A stretch of 64,000 nucleotides of DNA from Alkalicoccus halolimnae (GCF_008014775.2 NZ_CP144914.1:3224001-3288000); one strand, 5' to 3'; shown: positions 17,095-26,187, counted from the stretch's first letter. Translations and numbers: made by a program. Notes: a model not told the origin generated them from the sequence alone.

Positions 17095-18105
17095 TTATTC
17101 CTGATTCTGCACTTTAAAAATCCCTTCATCATCAGGATATACAGAGTACTTATGTTCACGATCGGTCGTTTCGATCGGCCCCTCCAATCCTGCTTTTTCA
17201 AATACAGAAACACTGTAGCGGTTATTGCCGAGCGGGATCGAAGAAATGTCATCATACATGACGGCCGGGAAATAGTAGATGAGGTGCGTATCGAAATACA
17301 AAGAGTAATTCTCCTCTATTCGTTCCATCATGTCGTCTCCGTACCACTGTCTCAGCTCGTCCTCCACGTCTTCAAAGCGTGCAGGAACAGTAATATATCC
17401 TCTAAATTGCATCAAATATTCTCTCGTCACGAGGGCATAAAAGGTTTTTTCCGCATTTACTACCAGATCTTCTGCATCTAATGACCCCGTGAAGCTGCGG
17501 TCAATTTCATTTTTCATCGCTCTCGTCAGAAAAGCAGAGAATTCTCCCCGGTTAATCTCCCGCTTCGGGCGGAACGATCCATCCGGGTAACCATTCGATA
17601 TGCCTCCTCGATAAAGCTGTTCAATCGGCCGATAAGCATAACTACTGACCGAAATATCGGTTATTTCCTGAAATGCATCTACACCCACTTTCGGATCAAA
17701 GTAATAAGCACGTGAGATAACTGCTGCCATCTGCTCCCTGGTCATCTCATCCTGCGGACGGTATTCACCACCGGGAAAGCCGTTAATCAGGCCGGCCTTT
17801 GCTGCCGCTCCAATATAACCAGCCGCATAATATTCGCGCGGCACATCAGAAAATCTGCGGGCTTCCCCACTATCTTCCCTCAGTTCTAAAGCCCTCCCCA
17901 CCATCACCGCTGCTTCTGCTCTCGTTAAAGCCTTTTTGCTTTGAAATGTGCCGTCCGAGTATCCGTTAATTATCCCCCGCTCTGCTAAATACATGATTTC
18001 CTCGTAAAAAAGGTCTCCTTCTTTCACGTCACTAAACTTTTCTTGAGCCATCACCGTCGGGGTAAAAAGCATCATGGCAAGCAGGAGAATGCAGAATGCC
18101 TTCAA
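17095..18105 (-). CDS. Secreted protein with three S-layer homology (SLH) domains
   Basis: The protein has 336 residues; the start is TTG 18103-18105 after AAAGGAGG, giving a classic signal peptide (LKAFCILLLAMMLFTPTVMAQE). Three SLH repeats follow: FSDVKEGDLFYEEIMYLAER with GIINGYSDGTFQSKKALTRA, then FSDVPREYYAAGYIGAAAKA with GLINGFPGGEYRPQDEMTRE, then ITDISVSSYAYRPIEQLYRG with GISNGYPDGSFRPKREINRG. SLH domains anchor proteins to pyruvylated secondary wall polymer. The C-terminal 130 residues (from about TGSLDAEDLVVNAEKTFYAL) form an unrecognised domain. It is a single gene between terminators, so it is probably an anchored surface protein rather than a member of the polymer operon. Confidence 0.88.
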   Translation of the reverse strand: MKAFCILLLAMMLFTPTVMAQEKFSDVKEGDLFYEEIMYLAERGIINGYSDGTFQSKKALTRAEAAVMVGRALELREDSGEARRFSDVPREYYAAGYIGAAAKAGLINGFPGGEYRPQDEMTREQMAAVISRAYYFDPKVGVDAFQEITDISVSSYAYRPIEQLYRGGISNGYPDGSFRPKREINRGEFSAFLTRAMKNEIDRSFTGSLDAEDLVVNAEKTFYALVTREYLMQFRGYITVPARFEDVEDELRQWYGDDMMERIEENYSLYFDTHLIYYFPAVMYDDISSIPLGNNRYSVSVFEKAGLEGPIETTDREHKYSVYPDDEGIFKVQNQE

Positions 18106-18261
18106 TACAAACGACCTCCTTTCATATTTAAACCCTCTTAATAAACAGTTTATCCTGTTCCTCAAAGTAAATAAAGATATTTTTGGAAAATTCGTAATCT
18201 TTTATACAATTAAAACTGAGTATATTCACTGTAGAGAAAAATAGTGTAGATTTAAATAAAA

Positions 18262-18420
18262 GCTGCCTTGAAAATAAAGTAGATAAACGTGCGCTTTCGT
18301 TTCCATGGGGACGCTTTCCGGGCGGGCCGGCCTCAGCTAATTCCGTCTACCCTGGAGACCTGGTGTCATTCAGAATCATGCGTCCCCCGGCGTCCGGGAA
18401 AGACTTCCTTTTCCCGGCTC
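18262..18420 (-). repeat. Dispersed intergenic element (copy D)
   Basis: In minus orientation relative to copy A: the plus strand reads GCTGCCTTGAAAATAAAGTA, CGTGCGCTTTCGTTTCCATG, GGGGACGCTTTCCGGGCGGG and CCGGCCTCAGCTAATTCC. After that the sequence departs from the other copies. It sits upstream of the SLH gene in a 900-bp gene-free stretch. Confidence 0.7.
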
Positions 18421-18554
18421 CTCCTGCTGTTGGAGCAGATTCAGGTAAAATATATCTTTTTCACCTTTTCTTCCATCACGCTTTCTGCCAATTAATAGTG
18501 ATTTTTAGAGTGGAATTTGTTTTTTGACTTCCCCGGATTTACGAGCGGTTCTGG

Positions 18555-18674
18555 TTACTCTCAATAGTGGCTTTTTACTTAACATCAACGGCTATTAACT
18601 GATGTTTAACGGGGATTTACTCTCAATAGGGACATTTACTCTCAAATGAGAAGACTTAACTGATAATAACGAAG
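18555..18674. repeat. Array of ~20-21-bp units, TTACTCTCAATAG / TTAACTGAT type
   Basis: Six consecutive units of 19-21 bases begin with TTACTCTCAATAGTGG, TACTTAACATCAACGG, TAACTGATGTTTAACGGGG, TTACTCTCAATAGGGAC, TTACTCTCAAATGAG and TTAACTGATAATAACG. The period is close to two DNA turns. The sequence is unrelated to the 21-bp arrays at 31250, 36102 and 43712 but has the same spacing. It is intergenic, between the epimerase and SLH genes. Confidence 0.6.
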
Positions 18675-18958
18675 CCATATCCTCGATTATTCATCGTTTC
18701 AGCATCCGAATTCATCATTCACCTTTAAATCACAATAGATACCTCGTTTTCAGGTGCGGCTTTCCTCCTTTATATTACCAAGGTCATTTTTATTTAGCTT
18801 TTGTCCGTGCGAAGTCTCTCCTTATGGGACAGCTCCTTTTCCAAAGTCTTGATTAAGTCATCATTTCAGATTATTTATTGTATATGTCTCTCCTTCACTT
18901 CCCCGAAGAAGCAGCGAACTGTCTGCCTATCCATAAAAAACACTTTATAAACAGCCTG

Positions 18959-18995
18959 AAAAAGGGATGAGCCACATAACGTGGCCCATCCCTTT
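18959..18995 (-). terminator. Intrinsic terminator of the epimerase gene
   Basis: The minus strand has AAAGGGATGGGCCAC, a 5-base loop, then GTGGCTCATCCCTTT and TTC: a near-perfect 15-bp stem beginning 18 bases after the epimerase stop. Confidence 0.85.
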
Positions 18996-19012
18996 CATTT
19001 AAAACGTCCCTG

Positions 19013-20029
19013 CTATTTCACTTCAACTTCATAGTATGCTTTATACCATTTCACAAAATGGCCCAGCCCTTCATCAATGGTCGTCTTCGGTTCAAAACCG
19101 GTATCCCGCTGCAGATCGTCAATGTCGGCATACGTTGCTTTGACATCCCCAGGCTGCATCGGCAAATATTCCTTTTTTGCTTCGATACCGATGTGTTTTT
19201 CCAGTGTTTCAATAAAGTCCATCAGTTTTACCGGCTGGTTATTTCCGATGTTATAGACTTTATACGGGGCGTAACTGGAGCTTGGATCCGGTTTTTCCCG
19301 GTCCCAGTCCGGATCTGCTTTTGGCGGCTTATCGAGAAGCCGTACGATCCCATCGACTATATCATCGATATACGTAAAGTCTCTCATCATTTCTCCGTTG
19401 TTAAAAATTTTAATCGGCTCACCGGCAAGAATTCTTTTTGTAAACGAAAAATAAGCCATGTCCGGTCGTCCCATCGGCCCATAAACAGTAAAGAAACGAA
19501 GCCCTGTCGTAGGAACGTTATACAGATGGCTGTAAGTGTGAGCCATCAGTTCATTTGATTTTTTTGTAGCCGCATAGAGGCTGACCGGGTGGTTCACCTC
19601 ATCTGAAGTGGAAAAGGGCATTTTGACGTTTGCCCCGTAAACGGAGCTGGAAGAAGCGTAGATTAAATGCTTAATATCATGATGCCGGCACGCTTCCAAT
19701 ATGTTTGTAAAACCTTGAATATTTGCATTGATGTACGCTAAAGGATTCTCCAAGCTGTAACGTACTCCTGCCTGAGCAGCCAAATTTACGACAACCTCTA
19801 TCTTCTCCTGCTCAAAACAGTGATTCACAGCCTGCTGATCTGCCAGATCCTCCTCATAGAACGAAAAGGAATCAAATGGATAAAGCACTTTCAACCGATC
19901 CCGCTTTAACTGCACGTCATAATAATCATTTACGCTGTCCATACCGACAACACGATGACCTTCCTCCAATAATGTTTTTGATAAGTGCATACCGATGAAG
20001 CCTGCAGCACCAGTGACAAGTATATTCAT
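19013..20029 (-). CDS. NAD-dependent epimerase, UDP-glucuronate 4-epimerase type
   Basis: The protein has 338 residues and is an extended SDR enzyme: GAAGFIGMHLS binds NAD near the N terminus, then MDSVNDYYDVQLKRDRL, NLAAQAGVRYSLENPLAYI and SSSSVYG, and YAATKKSNELMAHTY with the catalytic YxxxK. The NDYYDxxLKxxRL and QAGVRYS motifs are typical of UDP-glucuronate 4-epimerases (giving UDP-galacturonate) in capsule loci. It lies in the same region as galU and ugd, which would supply UDP-glucuronate. It stands alone between a terminator and its own promoter region, and the nearby TATAAT in the 20.1-kb region may serve it. Exact substrate cannot be read from sequence. Confidence 0.88.
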   Translation of the reverse strand: MNILVTGAAGFIGMHLSKTLLEEGHRVVGMDSVNDYYDVQLKRDRLKVLYPFDSFSFYEEDLADQQAVNHCFEQEKIEVVVNLAAQAGVRYSLENPLAYINANIQGFTNILEACRHHDIKHLIYASSSSVYGANVKMPFSTSDEVNHPVSLYAATKKSNELMAHTYSHLYNVPTTGLRFFTVYGPMGRPDMAYFSFTKRILAGEPIKIFNNGEMMRDFTYIDDIVDGIVRLLDKPPKADPDWDREKPDPSSSYAPYKVYNIGNNQPVKLMDFIETLEKHIGIEAKKEYLPMQPGDVKATYADIDDLQRDTGFEPKTTIDEGLGHFVKWYKAYYEVEVK

Positions 20030-20323
20030 ACATCTGCTCCCTCACTTATAAAATTTTAAAAAGGTCTTTATCTGCAATACATTCATAAAATCGTTATGTA
20101 ACAGGCAGATCCTTAAATCAATTATATAAGATAATACCTATTTTTCCCAGTAAAATTTCGCAATCTTTTGCTTTCGTTCACCTTAAACAGAATCAGCGCA
20201 TCAGGTTAAACCCGGATTGACAGAAGCTGAGGGAGAAACCTGCAAAAGACTTTCACAGTCGGTACTTCCACTCTTTTCATTTTTGCGTGCATCGTTTTTC
20301 CAAATTTCAATTTCGCTCCAATT

Positions 20324-21220
20324 CTAATCAACCAATTCATTTTCATACAGGGTCTGGTCAAGTTCCCCTACCAGCTCCTCCCCGCTCATATCTTCCTGAA
20401 CATTTATACGGCGCAGCATATCTTCCTCAATTTGGGCCATTTTATTCACGCCCGGGTCCAATGTCAGAAAAAGTTCAATTCCGAGACTTTTTGAAATTTC
20501 AAGAACATCGTCATTGTAACTGCTGAATGGGAAGGCAAAAGCAGTAACGTCATTATTGACCTCTTCTTCTATACGTGAAATCCCTAAACGAAGATCTTCT
20601 TCCACACGCTCGCGGTATTCCGCCTTCGTTTCACCGTCTCGTACGTGTGTCAGACGAGGTTCTTCTTCACCTTCAGCCAGAATTTTTCCATGTAGATCAT
20701 AGGTTTTAAGCTGAATCGATACGTGGCCGCTGTCTACCATTTCCTTCGCTTCATCCCACGTAAAATGATCCGGATGTTCATTGTCCTGCCTTTTCACGAC
20801 GGTATAAATAGACGCCTCCATATCGAGAGATTTCAAAATAGGATAAGCAATATCATAATTGGAGTTGTAACCATCGTCCATTGTAATCAAAACCGGTTTA
20901 TCCGGCAGGTTGCTGCGCTCTCCATTTTCATATTCTATCAGTTCCTGTTCGTTAATTGTTTCATAGCCTGCTTCGTTCAAAGCCTGCAGCTGCTCTTCAA
21001 ATCGTGCTGCAGAAACAACTAAATCCCCCTGCCCTGTTTGGTCAAAATCCCGATACATGAGTACAGGAAAAGTTCCTGCAAAATTTCCTTTAAAACGATT
21101 ATTTATTACCGTCTCTTCCTCTGATTCTTCTTCAGACGGGATTAAAAAGTGGCTTGCCCCCAGATGCAGAAAATAAGCAGCTGAAATAAGCCCAGCTATT
21201 AACACCCCGGTTTTTTTCAT
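20324..21220 (-). CDS. Membrane-anchored polysaccharide-deacetylase-like protein, altered metal motif
   Basis: The protein has 298 residues with an N-terminal membrane anchor (VLIAGLISAAYFLHLGASHF), a very acidic linker and a NodB-homology domain. Motif 1 is present as LITMDDGYNS, matching the usual TFDDG with its catalytic and metal aspartates. Motif 2, normally SHTxxxH, reads LKTYDLH here, so the first metal-binding histidine is replaced by lysine. A FAFPFSSYNDDVLEI segment matches the later FAxPxG motif. It is adjacent to a paralogue (21274-22167) with the same substitution. It may be a non-catalytic polysaccharide-binding protein or an enzyme with changed metal use. It probably sits outside the membrane, acting on wall polymer. 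Confidence 0.82.
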   Translation of the reverse strand: MKKTGVLIAGLISAAYFLHLGASHFLIPSEEESEEETVINNRFKGNFAGTFPVLMYRDFDQTGQGDLVVSAARFEEQLQALNEAGYETINEQELIEYENGERSNLPDKPVLITMDDGYNSNYDIAYPILKSLDMEASIYTVVKRQDNEHPDHFTWDEAKEMVDSGHVSIQLKTYDLHGKILAEGEEEPRLTHVRDGETKAEYRERVEEDLRLGISRIEEEVNNDVTAFAFPFSSYNDDVLEISKSLGIELFLTLDPGVNKMAQIEEDMLRRINVQEDMSGEELVGELDQTLYENELVD

Positions 21221-21273
21221 CTCTGTTTCTCCTTCCCGTTTCTAAGCTTCAGCTGGCTGCTTTTTCTTTCAAA

Positions 21274-22167
21274 TCAATCAACGTACATTGTTTGTTCCAG
21301 CATCTGCACAAGGTCTCTTCCGCTCATATCAGGCTCCACGCCAAACCGGTACATCATGCCTCGTTCCAGATTTTCTTCCGTATTCAGGTTCTGATACGTA
21401 CTGAAGAAAAGTTCAATTCCGAGATCTTCCGATATTTCCAGCACCTCTTCATTGTAGTCTCCGTATGGAAGAGAAAGAGTAGTTACTTCATTACCCACTT
21501 CCTCTTCAATTCTGTCCACACTGAGTTCCAAATCTTCTCTGACCCGCTCTCTGTATGCTTCATCAGATTCCTCCGGCATGCGGTATGTCAGGCTGGATAC
21601 TTCCTCTCCTTCTTCATTCTCCACGCGATCATGAAGATCGTATGTTTTGGACTGAATGGAGATATTGCCGCTTTCCACCATTTCCCGGGCTTCCTCCCAC
21701 GTGAAATGATTGTTAACTCCCTGGTCCCGACGACCTGCTACGGTAAAAATCGTGGCATTCATATCCATTTCTTCCAGGACAGGATAAGCTACCTCATAGT
21801 TGGATTTATAACCGTCGTCCATTGTAATTAGAAGAGGTTTTTCCGGAAGAGCTTCGCGGTTTCCATTTTTATATAAAACGAGGCGTTCTTCCGTAATAGA
21901 GGTATAGCCGGCCCGCTGCAGCGCTTCCAGGTGCTCCCGAAAAACAGCTTCACTTACCGCCCCTTCTTCAGAACTGCTTTCACTGAATTCCTGATAAGTC
22001 AAAACTGGAAACCCAACATTATAATTCCCTATAAAGCGATTCATTAAAACATTTTCCCTGGTCACCTCATCGTCATATGGATCGGGCGGCAGCAGTTGAT
22101 CTGTTAACAAATGCAGACTGAAAGATACAAGGATAATCAATCCTGATATAATACTAAGTTGTTTCAC
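21274..22167 (-). CDS. Membrane-anchored polysaccharide-deacetylase-like protein, paralogue
   Basis: The protein has about 297 residues. GTG 22165-22167 follows AAAGGAAG with good spacing; a GTG six codons upstream is also possible but overlaps vanZ further. It has an N-terminal anchor (IISGLIILVSFSLHLLTD), an acidic linker, NodB motif 1 as LITMDDGYKS, and motif 2 as SKTYDLH, again with lysine for histidine. The LPYGDYNEEVLEI segment follows. It is about half identical by eye to the downstream gene, with conserved architecture, so this is a tandem duplication. It is probably co-transcribed with vanZ, whose 3' end overlaps it. Confidence 0.82.
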   Translation of the reverse strand: MKQLSIISGLIILVSFSLHLLTDQLLPPDPYDDEVTRENVLMNRFIGNYNVGFPVLTYQEFSESSSEEGAVSEAVFREHLEALQRAGYTSITEERLVLYKNGNREALPEKPLLITMDDGYKSNYEVAYPVLEEMDMNATIFTVAGRRDQGVNNHFTWEEAREMVESGNISIQSKTYDLHDRVENEEGEEVSSLTYRMPEESDEAYRERVREDLELSVDRIEEEVGNEVTTLSLPYGDYNEEVLEISEDLGIELFFSTYQNLNTEENLERGMMYRFGVEPDMSGRDLVQMLEQTMYVD

Positions 22168-22654
22168 CTGCGTTCTTCCTTTCACGTAAACGTTCTTTTT
22201 TTGATTTGTTTCGTTTATCTCTCAAATGATTAAATAGATAAATACAGGCAATACCACCTGCTGCACCCGTCGTATCGAGCAGGACATCACTCACCTCTCC
22301 TGATCTTCCGGGTATAAACAGCTGATGCACTTCATCCGATACAGCATAGAAAAAGCAGACAGCAAGAGCATAGATACCGGCCGTTTTTAATGGGTTTCCG
22401 CTTCTAAGCAGCGCATGATACGTCAAGACGCCAAGCACAAAATACACCAGTACGTGGGCAGCTTTTCTTATAAACAGGTGCAGCGCCTCTTCCTCTATTC
22501 TGAATGGATAAAAAAAATCAGCCAGTACACTAACATAAACCAGAATACTGGAACTATAATTCTCCGACTGATCAGCCGGCTGATGAGAAAAATAAAAAAT
22601 AATTCCCATCCATATGAGAACCGCAGACCACGCTGCGTATTTGTTTTTTAGCAC
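22154..22654 (-). CDS. VanZ family membrane protein
   Basis: The protein has 166 residues; the start is GTG 22652-22654 after GGAGTGAG. Four or more membrane helices are visible, with the VanZ hallmarks WMGIIFYFSHQPADQS, RKAAHVLVYFVLGVLTYHA and AVSDEVHQLFIPGRSGEVSD followed by VLLDTTGA. VanZ proteins confer low-level glycopeptide resistance in some bacteria, but the general role of the family is unclear. It heads the pair of deacetylase-like genes, overlapping the first by about 14 bases. Confidence 0.92.
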   Translation of the reverse strand: MLKNKYAAWSAVLIWMGIIFYFSHQPADQSENYSSSILVYVSVLADFFYPFRIEEEALHLFIRKAAHVLVYFVLGVLTYHALLRSGNPLKTAGIYALAVCFFYAVSDEVHQLFIPGRSGEVSDVLLDTTGAAGGIACIYLFNHLRDKRNKSKKERLRERKNAGETT

Positions 22655-22810
22655 AATCTCACTCCATTTCCCTATAGATTATAGCATATCGCAGGAAAGA
22701 CAAATACATGCGGACAGCTTATTTCAAAAGTACTGTCAGCGGAATTTTTTACCGGCATCTCACTAAACAGACCCTTCCCCTGTCAGAGACAGCGTAAAAA
22801 GAGCCATATA

Positions 22811-22851
22811 AAAAAGACAGAACCGGCTTTTCAGCACCGGATCTGTCTTTT
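22811..22851. terminator. Bidirectional terminator between galU and vanZ
   Basis: AAAAGACAGAACCGG, a short loop, then CCGGATCTGTCTTTT: a long stem flanked by A and T runs. It lies about 90 bases after the galU stop and can end galU transcription. Confidence 0.8.
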
Positions 22852-22942
22852 GAATGACACTATCTGTAATGTTTTCGAAGCGATTCCCTGCAGAACGGAC
22901 GGCTCCACAGGAAAACTTCTGCTGAAGAGAGCGGCGGAACCG

Positions 22943-23842
22943 CTAGGATTTATGATTAGCCAGATGCTTATCGGCCAGCCCCTGCAGATACTCGAGCATC
23001 GCTTCTCTTAAATCGTCACGCTCGAGGGAAAAATCAACTGTTGCTTTAACGAAACCAAGTTTATCCCCGACGTCGTAACGTTTCCCGGTAAATTCATAGG
23101 CAAGAACGATCTGCGTTTTGTTTAATTCTTTAATCGCATCCGTCAGCTGGATTTCATTGCCGGCTCCCGGCGCCAGTGTTTCTAAAATCTCGAAAATTTC
23201 CGGACGCAGAATATACCGGCCCATAATCGCCTGATTGGAAGGTGCTTCTTCTTTTTTCGGCTTTTCCACGAGATCTTTCACGTGAATGACGCCGTCTTCA
23301 ATTTCATTGGATTTTGGAGAAACGATCCCGTATTTGGAAACGTCCTCTTCCGGCACCGGCTGCACGCCGACGACCGAAGAGTTGTAGCGGTCGTAAACAT
23401 CCATCAGCTGCTGCAGGCACGGCTTGCCTCCATTTGTTTTGACGATATCGTCACCAAGCAGCACAGCAAACGGTTCGTTACCGATGAAGTTTTTCGCTAT
23501 GCCAATCGCATGCCCGAGTCCTTTAGGCTCCTTTTGACGGATATAGTGGATGTTTGCCATATTGGAAATGTCCTGGATCTCCTTAAGAAGCTCCATTTTT
23601 TCTTTTTGCCGGAGCGTCTCTTCCAGCTCATATGATTTGTCAAAGTGATCCTCGATTGCCCGCTTGCCGCGGCCGCTGATGATAATGATGTCCTCAATTC
23701 CTGATTCAATCGCTTCTTCGACGATATACTGGATCGTCGGCTTATCGACAATCGGGAGCATTTCCTTCGGCTGGGCTTTCGTCGCCGGCAGAAACCTCGT
23801 CCCTAAACCCGCAGCTGGAATTATCGCTTTTTTTACTTTCAT
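22943..23842 (-). CDS. galU: UTP-glucose-1-phosphate uridylyltransferase
   Basis: The protein has 299 residues and makes UDP-glucose from UTP and glucose 1-phosphate. ATG 23840-23842 is preceded by AAGGGAAGTGG; the open frame extends upstream but only this start gives the family N terminus. Key motifs are [71 protein letters not shown] and [18 protein letters not shown], all typical of bacterial GalU. With ugd downstream on the same strand it feeds UDP-glucuronate formation. A strong promoter is visible at 23916-23943. Confidence 0.96.
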   Translation of the reverse strand: MKVKKAIIPAAGLGTRFLPATKAQPKEMLPIVDKPTIQYIVEEAIESGIEDIIIISGRGKRAIEDHFDKSYELEETLRQKEKMELLKEIQDISNMANIHYIRQKEPKGLGHAIGIAKNFIGNEPFAVLLGDDIVKTNGGKPCLQQLMDVYDRYNSSVVGVQPVPEEDVSKYGIVSPKSNEIEDGVIHVKDLVEKPKKEEAPSNQAIMGRYILRPEIFEILETLAPGAGNEIQLTDAIKELNKTQIVLAYEFTGKRYDVGDKLGFVKATVDFSLERDDLREAMLEYLQGLADKHLANHKS

Positions 23843-23915
23843 ATTTCCACTTCCCTTCTGGTTATAAAAATGTATTTCCTGGCGCTCATGGCATACATTT
23901 ATGTTAATATCTTCT

Positions 23916-23943
23916 ATTATACTATAAAGATCAGACTTGTTAA
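23916..23943 (-). promoter_or_regulatory. Sigma-A-type promoter of galU
   Basis: The minus strand has TTAACA (23938-23943), a 16-base spacer, then TATAAT (23916-23921), about 75 bases upstream of the galU start codon. The hexamers match five of six and six of six consensus bases. Confidence 0.65.
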
Positions 23944-24144
23944 CGGGAAAATCAGCGGGAAGCGACGGCGGTTCTCTTAAAATTTCCGCTCGTTCTATGA
24001 ATGGGCGGGATAGTTTTAATTCAGGCCGTCCTTCTTCTCTTTCCGGCAAAAGTTCTGTTAATCACCGGCGGTTCTCTTCATTCGAAGAGTACTTCACTTT
24101 TCCCACGCCTGACGTTCCGTTTTATCTGGCAGGCCTTCGAAAAC

Positions 24145-24180
24145 AAAAAGCCCCCATGATACCTATTCTCATGAAGGCAT
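24145..24180 (-). terminator. Intrinsic terminator of ugd
   Basis: The minus strand has GCCTTCATGA, a 9-base loop, TCATGGGGGC, then TTTTTG, about 50 bases after the ugd stop. The stem has ten pairs including two G-T wobbles. The rest of 23843-24228 contains the galU promoter and no other gene I can support. Confidence 0.75.
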
Positions 24181-24228
24181 TATTGTTAACGTCTCTTCTC
24201 GACCTGCTTACAATGTATTCGTTTTTCC

Positions 24229-25395
24229 TCAGTCCGCCTGAAATAAATCCCGCGTGTACACTTTTTCAGCGGTATCCTTCAAGTCCTCTGACAAACGGTT
24301 CGCAACGATCACCGACGAGACGCGCTTAAATTCATCAAGATCGTGCAGCACTTCCGAGCCGTAAAACTCTTTTTCCTGAAGTGCCGGTTCATAAACCACC
24401 ACTTCGATACCTTTCGCCTTCACGCGCTTCATGATGCCCTGAATCGCCGACTGGCGGAAGTTGTCCGAGTCCTGTTTCATCGTCAGACGGTAGATGCCGA
24501 CAACATTCGGCCGGCGGTTGAGAATCATTTCAGCCACGTGGTCTTTACGGGTGCTGTTTGCGTCCACAATCGCCCCGATAATGTTGTTCGGCACGTCTTC
24601 ATAATTGGCGAGCAGCTGCTTCGTATCTTTAGGAAGGCAGTAGCCGCCGTAACCGAAGGAAGGATTGTTGTAATGGCTGCCGATACGCGGATCGAGCCCG
24701 ACACCTTCAATAATCTCCTGTGCATTCAGTCCTCTTACTTCCGCATACGAATCCAGTTCGTTAAAGAACGCGACGCGCATGGCGAGGTATGTGTTTGCAA
24801 ACAGCTTGATCGCTTCTGCTTCGGAAGAGTCGGTAAAGAGTACGTCGATCTCTTCTTTTAACGCCCCTTCCTGAAGCATGGCCGCAAACGTCTGGGCACG
24901 CTCCGACTTTTCCCCGACAACGATGCGGGACGGATAAAGATTATCGTACAGCGCTTTGCCTTCGCGGAGAAACTCCGGAGAAAACAGAATGTTGTTTGTG
25001 CCGTATTTTTCATTTAGTTCTTTCGTATAGCCGACAGGAATTGTCGACTTGATCACCATCACCGCTTCCGGTTCAATCGAAAGCACACTTTCGATAACGG
25101 ATTCCACCGAACGCGTATCGAAGTAATTCGTTTCCGGATCGTAGTTTGTCGGTGTAGAAATAATAACGTAATCCGCGCCGCGAATTGCCTCCGTTTTATC
25201 GGTCGTTGCCGTTAAATGGAGGTCCTTCGTCGCCAGATACTCTGAAATCAGATCATCGACGATCGGCGACTGGCGGTTATTGATGCTTGCCACCTTAGTT
25301 TCATCAAGATCAAGTGCTGTTACTGTATGATGCTGCGAAAGCAGCACCGCGTTGGAGAGCCCGACATAGCCGGCTCCGGCAATCGTAATATTCAT
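24229..25395 (-). CDS. ugd: UDP-glucose 6-dehydrogenase
   Basis: The protein has 388 residues and oxidises UDP-glucose to UDP-glucuronate with two NAD. The N terminus [19 protein letters not shown] binds [30 protein letters not shown] and [15 protein letters not shown] are family motifs; [16 protein letters not shown] holds the catalytic cysteine; the C-terminal substrate domain has VGIYRLTMK and DNFRQSAI. The length and motifs match the short E. coli-type Ugd rather than the ~440-residue TuaD type usual in Bacillus, so it may have been acquired horizontally. It is a single gene between terminators, near galU, the 4-epimerase and the pgs operon. Confidence 0.96.
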   Translation of the reverse strand: MNITIAGAGYVGLSNAVLLSQHHTVTALDLDETKVASINNRQSPIVDDLISEYLATKDLHLTATTDKTEAIRGADYVIISTPTNYDPETNYFDTRSVESVIESVLSIEPEAVMVIKSTIPVGYTKELNEKYGTNNILFSPEFLREGKALYDNLYPSRIVVGEKSERAQTFAAMLQEGALKEEIDVLFTDSSEAEAIKLFANTYLAMRVAFFNELDSYAEVRGLNAQEIIEGVGLDPRIGSHYNNPSFGYGGYCLPKDTKQLLANYEDVPNNIIGAIVDANSTRKDHVAEMILNRRPNVVGIYRLTMKQDSDNFRQSAIQGIMKRVKAKGIEVVVYEPALQEKEFYGSEVLHDLDEFKRVSSVIVANRLSEDLKDTAEKVYTRDLFQAD

Positions 25396-25559
25396 GAACT
25401 TCCCTGCTTTCTTCTATATAATGAAATTTCTTATTTCTACTCTTCTCGTCCTGAAAGAATTTCTCAGGACTTGCTGAAAAATACACCATTTGTTTCCTAC
25501 TATACCATTTCCCAAAGAGAAACAACACTCCTTAAAAGCAGGTTTTTTGCAGTTCGCTT

Positions 25560-25606
25560 TCCCTGCTGCGGAGCGTTTTCTGATGAAGCGGACTCCAGCA
25601 GCAGGC
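25560..25606. repeat. Intergenic inverted repeat upstream of ugd
   Basis: CCTGCTGCGGAG is followed after about 20 bases by CTCCAGCAGCAGG, giving an imperfect stem of about 12 bp with a single unpaired A. It lies between ugd and the terminator of the pgs operon. No T run follows, so I do not call it a terminator. Confidence 0.4.
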
Positions 25607-25655
25607 TTCTTCACACGCCAGATACTGCTGCGGAAAGGAAGAATATTTCTACACA

Positions 25656-25682
25656 TAAAAAAACTCCGCCGGAAGGCAGAGC
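25656..25682 (-). terminator. Terminator of the pgs operon
   Basis: The minus strand has CTCTGCC, loop TTCC, GGCGGAG and a TTTTTTT run, within ten bases of the last stop codon of the operon. Confidence 0.85.
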
Positions 25683-25686
25683 TCAA

Positions 25687-26184
25687 TTACTCGTTTGTTT
25701 CGATATCAATATAAGCGTAATGAGCCGGGGCTGCTTTAGACAGCGGCAAAGGTTCTCCATTTACAGCAAGCTCCGCGGCACGGGCATTGTCAAAATGGAA
25801 ATAGACTTCTTCATACTCGGAGATGTCCCATGTCTGCTCCTCTCCTGCCTGCCAGCGGCCTTCGCTGATTTTCTCATCTTCTGCCACATCGTAAAGCTCA
25901 AACCACATAGCTTCCTCTGCTTTCAGCGATACTTCCGCTTCTCCTCTGTTCGTGAAAGAAAAGGTCGACCGGCTTTCAGCAGCCTCTTTCACTTCAACAG
26001 ACGGTGCCGTTGCATCAACTGTGCTGATTTCCTCAGCTGCCTGAGGTGCTGCGCCTGCAAGATGCCTGTCAATTTCCTGTTTTTCTTCTCCCGTAAGTGT
26101 CGCATCGTGCTTAAAACTTATTAATATACTTAAAAAGGCAGCAATTACTGCCAGTGGATAGACCATTTTTGCCAGTTTAATCAT
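25687..26184 (-). CDS. Small membrane-anchored protein with RodZ-C-terminal-like (DUF4115-type) domain, pgs operon
   Basis: The protein has 165 residues with an N-terminal membrane segment (VYPLAVIAAFLSILISF) and an outer portion. Residues about 70-150 resemble the beta domain at the C terminus of RodZ: FSFTNRGEAEVSLKAEEAMW, FELYDVAEDEKISEGRWQAG and LAVNGEPLPLSKA fit the pattern 'WxxVxDxxGxxLxxGxxxxG ... LxVNGxPV'. It starts four bases from the end of the ggt gene and is the last gene of the operon. This is the slot of PgsE/CapE, the small accessory of polyglutamate synthase, but the sequence is much longer than those 47-55-residue peptides. Role inferred: a scaffold or export accessory. Confidence 0.6.
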   Translation of the reverse strand: MIKLAKMVYPLAVIAAFLSILISFKHDATLTGEEKQEIDRHLAGAAPQAAEEISTVDATAPSVEVKEAAESRSTFSFTNRGEAEVSLKAEEAMWFELYDVAEDEKISEGRWQAGEEQTWDISEYEEVYFHFDNARAAELAVNGEPLPLSKAAPAHYAYIDIETNE

Positions 26185-26187
26185 TCA

